A stretch of DNA of 64,000 nucleotides from the NCBI GenBank assembly GCA_932294295.1, contig OW028580.1, forward strand, positions 28,528,896 through 28,592,895, given 5' to 3'. The notes under the pieces were generated by a model. It was not told the DNA's origin, did no database searches, and worked only from the letters and a program-made list of their open reading frames with translations. This DNA is from Alitta virens. Its lineage: Eukaryota > Annelida > Polychaeta > Phyllodocida > Nereididae. Of this stretch, positions 57,925-64,000 are shown piece after piece. The position numbers were made by a program, and so were the translations under genes. Each line of letters opens with the position of its first letter. Within the stretch, counting starts at the first letter, position 1.

Positions 57925-58381
57925 GTTATCGTTGTAATAATTATGTATGAACACTCTTCAGTTTTTTCTTGATTCTGAGAGCATGATGTCACAGTTTTCT
58001 CTGTGTTTGCATAAATTTCATGCTTTATTTCCTAATGAAACAAAACAATACTCGAGCCAAACATAATTAAGACCTAATCAACACAGTCTAGCAATTAATT
58101 TCTTTGACTAAATCAATTAATGGTTGCTGTTTCTGATCAGCAACAGTGCTTCAGGTAGCCCAAAATAAGTGCAAAAGAAATAATCTTTGGGCTTTCATTG
58201 TGCTGAATGAATAGTAAACAATGAATCACACTCCATTCCCACTAGGTTTGCTTGGTGTGGGCATGATGTCACACCTTCTACTGAGCATCACAGTTTACAG
58301 AATTGACCAATCAGTGGCTGCAGAACCCTCATGATGTCACAGATGTAAAAGATTATTCTACATAATTATTACAACACCAAT
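57925..58381. mobile_element. 457-bp inverted-repeat insertion in unit 2
   Basis: Absent from unit 1, where TAGAACTT-like sequence runs straight into AAAGTCCAAG (about 44,577). The ends carry inverted GTTGTAATAATTATGTA (left, about 57,931) and TACATAATTATTACAAC (right). Inside, ATGATGTCAC occurs three times. No target duplication is visible at the present borders, so the superfamily is unassigned and the exact borders may be off by several bases. Confidence 0.65.
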
Positions 58382-58662
58382 AAAGGTCCAAGTTAATCAT
58401 GTAGGGTTAGGGCTCTATCCACCAAATCTCATAAGAACACACCAAAACATTAAGGATCGTAATTGTACCTAATTTGGTCCTTGGATCTAGCTTACTCCCT
58501 TCCAGAAGTCAACGATGATATGAGGTATTAATTTGTTAGCAGACACAGACACCCAGTTTGAAGTCCCAATAATGAGGTTCTAAACTACAACAATTCTTTC
58601 GAAAACATCAAATTGCAATTCAGTGTATGATTGATTTGTCAAAAGTCTGGTAGATCCAGTCA

Positions 58663-58840
58663 GCATGACCTAACCTAACCTATCCTGACCTTACCTAACC
58701 TTACCTAGCCTAACCTAACCTTAATAAATTTAATCTAGCCTGAAGTAACTGACCTCTAATCTTACCTAATTTGATCTAATCTGATTTAACCCACACTAGC
58801 CCAACCTAACCTGAGCAAACCAAGCCAACCCAACCTTAGA
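58663..58840 (+). repeat. Degenerate (CCTAA)n array, unit 2
   Basis: Paralog of the array at 44,882-45,085, shorter and with different unit changes. The array has therefore diverged in length since the duplication. Confidence 0.8.
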
Positions 58841-59395
58841 TATCCTTATAACCTACATAGCTGTCTTCATTGCTGCGTGAACACTATTGAATCCTATTGA
58901 TGACTTTGGGTCACTCCTGTCATGATCTATGGCCTCAATGCGCTGGAGGCCTTTATGTGGCATTAGCTGATATTTTAATGCAGCCATTGATGGAGTAATT
59001 CAATAAACGTGATATATTTTGAAAGAACGTGTAGACTACATAATATTTGATTGGCAATTCTGAGTGAAAAAGAAAGACCTAACAGTGGTGATCATTGTCT
59101 GTAAATGACACGTGTTATTTTGTCATACTGCAGTGATTCCTTCAATTTAGTCTATTATTAACAGCAAATATTTAAAATATTTGCTATGGAATATAAAGGA
59201 CTTTTTTTTAAAGCAACAAAAACAAAAAACTCAATCACTAGGTGAAATAATTGATGTGAATATTAATGGTGTTTACGTTTGGAAAAAAAATCTTGTAAAC
59301 TTTTTTTGGTCGAATCCAATATTTTTCTCATATCAACTTCCCACAACCATAGTATATGGCATTACATTGGTGTTGCCTAATGATACACATCTCTT

Positions 59396-59413
59396 GATGA
59401 GCAGTACCTTCTC
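59396..59413. other. Junction of unit 2 block B with unit 3 block C
   Basis: Eighteen bases (GATGAGCAGTACCTTCTC) lie between the last B match (unit 1, 45,716) and the first C match (unit 1/2, 47,605). They could be filler added at a break or a decayed end of segment Y. Confidence 0.7.
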
Positions 59414-61048
59414 ATGTAACAAAATATAATTTCATTTTGGTTATTTTTGTTGCTATAAGAGCATAAAATGTTGGAAAATAGCAGATTTGCGAGCTGTAAT
59501 TTTACTTTGTCATGGCCCTCACATAGTGATTTTGCTAAATGGCAGTCAGTTAACCGTTTGGTAATGATACCTAAAAAATGTACTCTACATAATGAAGTGT
59601 TTCAAAGGATATAAATGTCACACTTCCTTAAAATTTAGTGGCCTTGCAGCTAACACATGTCAGGCCGCTATGACGTAGTAAAGAATAACACATGATTTCT
59701 GGGTTACGTCACCTATGGTAATGACTTAAAAGTGTGGGACTGAATTTTTATCATACTTTGTGTTAAAAAATATTTCTGCAAATTTCATGAACCACTTTTT
59801 CATGTGAGAGCTATTTGGTACCATTTCTATGCTACATTTTGATAGATTTTTTATATTTTAAGACATATTAAGCAAGTAAGAACTGCTGAACCTCAGTAGT
59901 GGGACACTTGAATAAAGCTGTTAGAATGTAAATGAGATACCCAAAAAAGTGGTAAGGCTCATAGACAGACAATATCATGTCATATTATTTGAAAGTTTAT
60001 GTCTTCTAGAGTAATAACAATGTGTGAAAGAAACAAAATAGCCAAAAATGGATCCTGCGTTTGCTTATGTAGTCACCGGCTTTTTGGGTAGAATGACCCA
60101 ATTAAAGCATAATGCTTACAACTCACCAAGTAGACACCAGATAGACTGTCACCACCATAAATTCAAAATACATAATAAAATCCACAAATTATGTGAGTAT
60201 GATGGTTCATTCCTTTATGCTCAGTGAACCAATGAGAAGGAAATACTGCTGTGTACAAATCACTCTCAGTACGATCTGATTCATCAAATCTGCTTAGGGG
60301 TAGCATGCACATTTGTTTTAGAGTATTCAATCAAACTGACTGCATTTCACACATGAGTGTTGATGTGATGTCATGCTGTTATAAGTAGCTTTGACCAATC
60401 CCAAAGTTTGTTGTTTGCCCAAATGTTTTTTAGCAAGTTTTATATATTTTCATTCAGTGGCCCACTCCCCACCCAATAATTCACTGCTTTCTTTGAGCCC
60501 TCACTTTCATACATCACATGGCAGTTGTGGTGGGTTGCTTGGACAGTGTGTCCAGTGTCCATTGTGTGTGAACAAGTAGTGAATGGTTAGCAGGGTGTTT
60601 GTTACCTGGAGTGACACTTGGGTGTAATGGCAAACATTCTTACTGCCTGAATGAGAGGTCCCAAGTTCAATTCCGAGGTTGCACTCTGCCCTTAGAGACA
60701 GCTATGTGATATTTGATAGCATTGGCCTAAAGTGCTTGACAGTAGGTTTGGATGTTCTTTTGATATGGACATATGAACATTTGTGCACTGAGAAGGACAT
60801 ATTAAGGAATTGCCTACCTAGTGATGATTGACTCTTTATTATTCTAACGTTCTAGTATATCATTTATAAATAACGGTTGGTTCACTAATTACTTAATTAA
60901 AAAGCTTATTCTGATATATTGCCGCAATGATAGTACTGTAGAGAACCTGGGCATAAATTTGGCTTGAGGACACAGTGTGCACTATACTAATAATTCTAGG
61001 CTTACTTAGTGGCATCAATCAAACTGCAGTGCAATATATTACCTGTAT
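59414..61048 (+). repeat. Segmental duplication unit 3, block C
   Basis: Near-identical to 47,605-49,332, with reciprocal small deletions. One removes the sequence around GAATAGACCCACACACAG, joining GCCTAC to CTAGTGATGATTG at about 60,820. Confidence 0.9.
60316..60588 (+). repeat. Dispersed repeat copy in block C, unit 3
   Basis: Third copy of the family at 9,625-9,935 and 48,510-48,840. It has a short internal loss after GTTTGCCCAAATG. Confidence 0.6.
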
Positions 61049-61251
61049 TATATCCTATTAACAAAATACCAGGGAAATATATCAATTATGTGTTATATGG
61101 TATTGTAAATGTTCTTGATATTGTGGAGTATTCAAAATAAGGCCAATGGCTCATGTTTCATGTAGCTTTTGTGAGTCTTGGCACATCAGGCAGACTGTGT
61201 GGACCCAGTTACTATGTCAGCAACTGAGATGCATGGGGGATAAGAATATCT

Positions 61252-61502
61252 TGGGCACTATCAAGCCCCTGTTGTACCTCCTTAAATGCCAAATTACCCG
61301 GTCACATTCTTGACAACCACTCTTTAATTGAGGGCCATTCACAGACACTTGACTTGTTGAGCTGACATCCCACAGTTCCATGAGCATCCATATCTGACTC
61401 ACTGAAACAAGGTCTCCTTTTAGCAAGAGGACAATTGGAAAAGCATGGACGCTCATACCAACAACGGTTTCTTTATAGCAACAGGACACTTGGAAAACCA
61501 AG
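61252..61502 (-). repeat. Inverted P1 segment (unit 3)
   Basis: Same inversion and same edges as unit 2 (49,535-49,786). Confidence 0.85.
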
Positions 61503-62911
61503 AGATAGTGTCAGAAGAAAAGGCCTTACTTAGTAGATTACCTGTTTTCTTAGCGATGGATTAGGATTGCACACTTTTAATGAAATCCAATAACTGCTAC
61601 ATGATTTCAGAATAAAATTCATTATAGAAATTATTGTATATTGTCATAGAGTTGGTAGCTGCTAGAAGTCAACCTGAAGATAATTATATTGGAAAAGGAT
61701 CAGATGACTGACTCCAGAAAGTGTCTTCAAATAGTGCAGGCTTAACATAGATAAATCGATGGCCACCACTTTTTTACACAAAATCACTGAAAGACCATCT
61801 CTGTACTGGGATATTTCATTATCAAAGGTGGTCATCTTTGGACTTAAGGATATTGACAGAAGCATTAGCCAATGCCCTGCCTTTACAAGTCGCTTGAGAA
61901 TGAGATAGTTTAATACAGATATCATTCAGTATTTCTTGATGGGACATCCAGCAATTCAGCAACAAAGTAAGATTTGCTCAGGAGCAAAAATCTAGCACAA
62001 AAACTTACTTGTCACTCCAGGCAAACAGATGAAAGGTTGACAACTAGCAACAAGAGCTTGTGGCACTCAATAATGGTGGTTTGTCACATCTGATGACTAA
62101 ACATAATAGTGTTTTGTGCTATGACATCAATTAGCAGTCTAGTATGAATGATATGATTTAAATTTACTTACATCTTCGGAATTTACTATAGCAACTGTAA
62201 ATGAACAACATTTTCGACAGACACAACATGGCTTACCCGCAAAGAGTTCATTATTTGCACTATGCCTTTCCTCTTGTGAAGATATCTTGAGTGACAATAT
62301 TATGAGCACCATACTGCACAAGAATAACATAATAGCATGGGATATATAATTAGACTGATATAAATGACAACCATCATTAGTATAAGCTGTGTGCAATTCA
62401 TCGGTGTCCAAACTCTAAAAGATGCAGCAGGTCCTAGCCGCAGGATGACTATCACTTTCATCAGAATCTGCTGTATCAGTAACATGGTATCGTTGCATCA
62501 GCCATCACTGCATCTTCATAAATGCAAGATGTATGACCACAGTGTCCCATCGTGGCTATTGTTGACTATTGTTAGTGGTTTCAGGCTACCCTCTGTTGAA
62601 TCACGGGCAACCTCGGGGATTGAAACACTCCAGCTGGGAGGCTGCTGTGACCTCTCATGAGCCAAACATAAAACTCATTCAAGAAAATGACACTAGGCAA
62701 GCATATTTAGCCCTTCCATAGATATTATGTCACAAAGTTGAGATAAACTTTCTGCTTCCATACTTTAGGATTATGTCATTGTTTCTATTTTAGCCCCTTG
62801 CGCACATGGTTTACTTACATTAAGATGTGTCAAGCACATAAGTACTCCAATAACTTAAATCGGAAATAGCTATTTCTAGATATTATTTGTAAAGGCAAAA
62901 TGCTTCCCTCA

Positions 62912-62914
62912 AAT
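62912..62914. other. Deletion junction in unit 3
   Basis: CCCTCA-AAT-GGAATG joins sequence corresponding to 51,194 directly to 51,758, removing 563 bp. A 3-bp overlap, AAT, is shared by both ends (51,192-51,194 and 51,755-51,757). Confidence 0.85.
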
Positions 62915-63264
62915 GGAATGTAGGTAAGGCTATGTATTAAAGGTTTCTCGTCTATCGCACACACTATTGATAGTCATTATAACACAGTTTAAAATAGGCA
63001 AGATATGTGTCCCCAAAAGAGCTGTTCAGATAGTGAGACATTCAGATAATTGAAGCCCGTTGTAGTGAGACATGACTGTGTAAAACATGTTCAGAGTGTA
63101 CAGGATGACATGAAGCTGATAGAGGATTGGGATTGAGCTCTATTTTAGGTTTATGACATCTCATTATATCCAATCCAGTGGCAGTCAAAGAAAGCATATC
63201 ATTTTCTTATACGTAATGCAGACTTCCCGTTTGCAAGTTAAGTGATGCTCAATTCTGGCCATAT

Positions 63265-63555
63265 CCTCTTTTAAATGCCTTTGCAGGGATGTTGATTGCA
63301 GTTCATAGGAAGATGGCCTTTTAAGAAGTGGATGAAATGAAGGCAGCCATCAAAAAGAGCCGCTGGGATATACTGGTGATGAAAAAAGGCTCTCATCAGA
63401 CTGCTGGGTGTCAGTTGAGTGAAGCGGGCGTCTGGTGGCTTGTTACAGATGGCAGCCACCTGTTTATATTGTCCCTGGGTGTGTCAAATCTCCATCAACA
63501 AGATGGTGGTATCGGCACATTAGTTGGCTGTGTCATAGTTCCATAGTGTACTATG
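63265..63555 (+). repeat. P3 module in block A, unit 3
   Basis: CATCAAAAAGAGCCGCTGGG, ATCAGACTGCTGGGTGTCAG and TTGAGTGAAGCGGGCGTC match the other P3 copies. Confidence 0.65.
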
Positions 63556-64000
63556 TAACCAAAGTAAGTGAGATTGTAAGTTGAATATTCTAAGTATCTA
63601 AAAAAAATTATAGCATGCATCATAGAAAAGCTGATACCTATATTGAATACGAAGTGCCCAACTGAGATGCTTTAATGATAGAATGACTGTTGTGACTACA
63701 AAATAACAGTCCATATCAGAAAACGATAGACAGGAACCAACTTGTTGGAGTAAATTAGGGTAATAAATTACATAGATTGGCTTTCTCATGACCATAATTT
63801 CAAACTGATAGAGTATAGCTCCAGGGCATGTCATAGGATGAGGAACAAACTCATGAATATCAAAGATAATGTTCAAAATTTAGGTAAATGATGGCTTTTG
63901 AATGGGGTGCTGGCAGACTTTCACAATGAAATGTTTGCCTTGCATTCTCGTTTCAGCATCAATGGAAATAATAATTCATGCTGATGAAAGGCTGATGACA

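Larger units (their letters stand above)
53155..59395 (+). repeat. Segmental duplication unit 2, block B
   Basis: Matches 41,877-45,716 apart from two transposon insertions and small indels. One such indel is the loss of the right part of the Tigger-like element, where TGACCAGTTAGATGAGGG joins directly to sequence near 42,360. Confidence 0.9.
61049..64000 (+). repeat. Segmental duplication unit 3, block A (runs off the window)
   Basis: Follows 49,333 onward to the window edge. It carries the inverted P1 segment (61,252-61,502) and a 563-bp deletion at 62,914. Open frames repeated from unit 2, such as the 98-codon plus-strand frame at 62,364-62,660, are inherited by duplication. They are broken in unit 1, so they are not evidence for genes. 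Confidence 0.9.

Overview
The window looks like non-coding, repeat-dominated animal nuclear DNA, most plausibly from a marine invertebrate. It is AT-rich on inspection, and no long open reading frame resembles a known protein. It carries tRNA-derived SINEs with target-site duplications, a decayed non-LTR retrotransposon reverse transcriptase, several kinds of cut-and-paste DNA transposon ends, and abundant micro- and minisatellites. Nothing suggests a prokaryotic, organellar or plasmid origin. The species cannot be fixed from the sequence alone.

Region 1-27.8 kb is a gene-poor patchwork. It holds two SINE families. SINE-1 is Gly-tRNA-like, about 186 bp, and three insertion events have clear 14-15 or 9 bp target duplications. 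SINE-2 has a tRNA-like head and a conserved tail reading GGTAAATGTGTAAcATGGTGT. The region also holds a GACA microsatellite with a higher-order period (10.46-10.78 kb), a possible coding relic (10.9-11.2 kb), a LINE reverse-transcriptase pseudogene on the minus strand (18.4-18.9 kb), an apparently exact 783-bp tandem duplication (20.6-22.2 kb) and an 18-bp minisatellite (23.0-23.2 kb).

Region 27.85-64 kb is organised as three successive units of a large tandem segmental duplication. Each unit reads in the order C, A, (X), B, (Y). Unit 1 spans about 27,850-47,604 and still holds X (8.9 kb) and Y (1.9 kb). Unit 2 spans about 47,605-59,413 and lacks both. Unit 3 starts at about 59,414 and runs off the window. 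Hand comparison of short samples gives roughly 8-9% mismatches between units 1 and 2 but about 2% between units 2 and 3, so the array grew in at least two steps. Units 2 and 3 share a roughly 250-bp internal inversion that unit 1 lacks.

Because paralogous empty sites are present, several transposon insertions can be read by direct comparison. A 2,247-bp TTAA-target element (54,120-56,366) has 21-bp satellites near both ends, and its empty site lies at 43,039-43,042. A 457-bp inverted-repeat element lies at 57,925-58,381. Unit 1 also contains a TA-flanked pogo/Tigger-like element (41,699-42,306), another TA-flanked MITE (44,047-44,385), and a 1.28-kb element with TTCGGCC-rich ends and an 8-bp target duplication (39,738-41,015).

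No functional protein-coding gene, rRNA or intact tRNA gene could be supported. The genes that would normally anchor the locus are either outside the window or in short exons that cannot be recognised without transcript or homology data.
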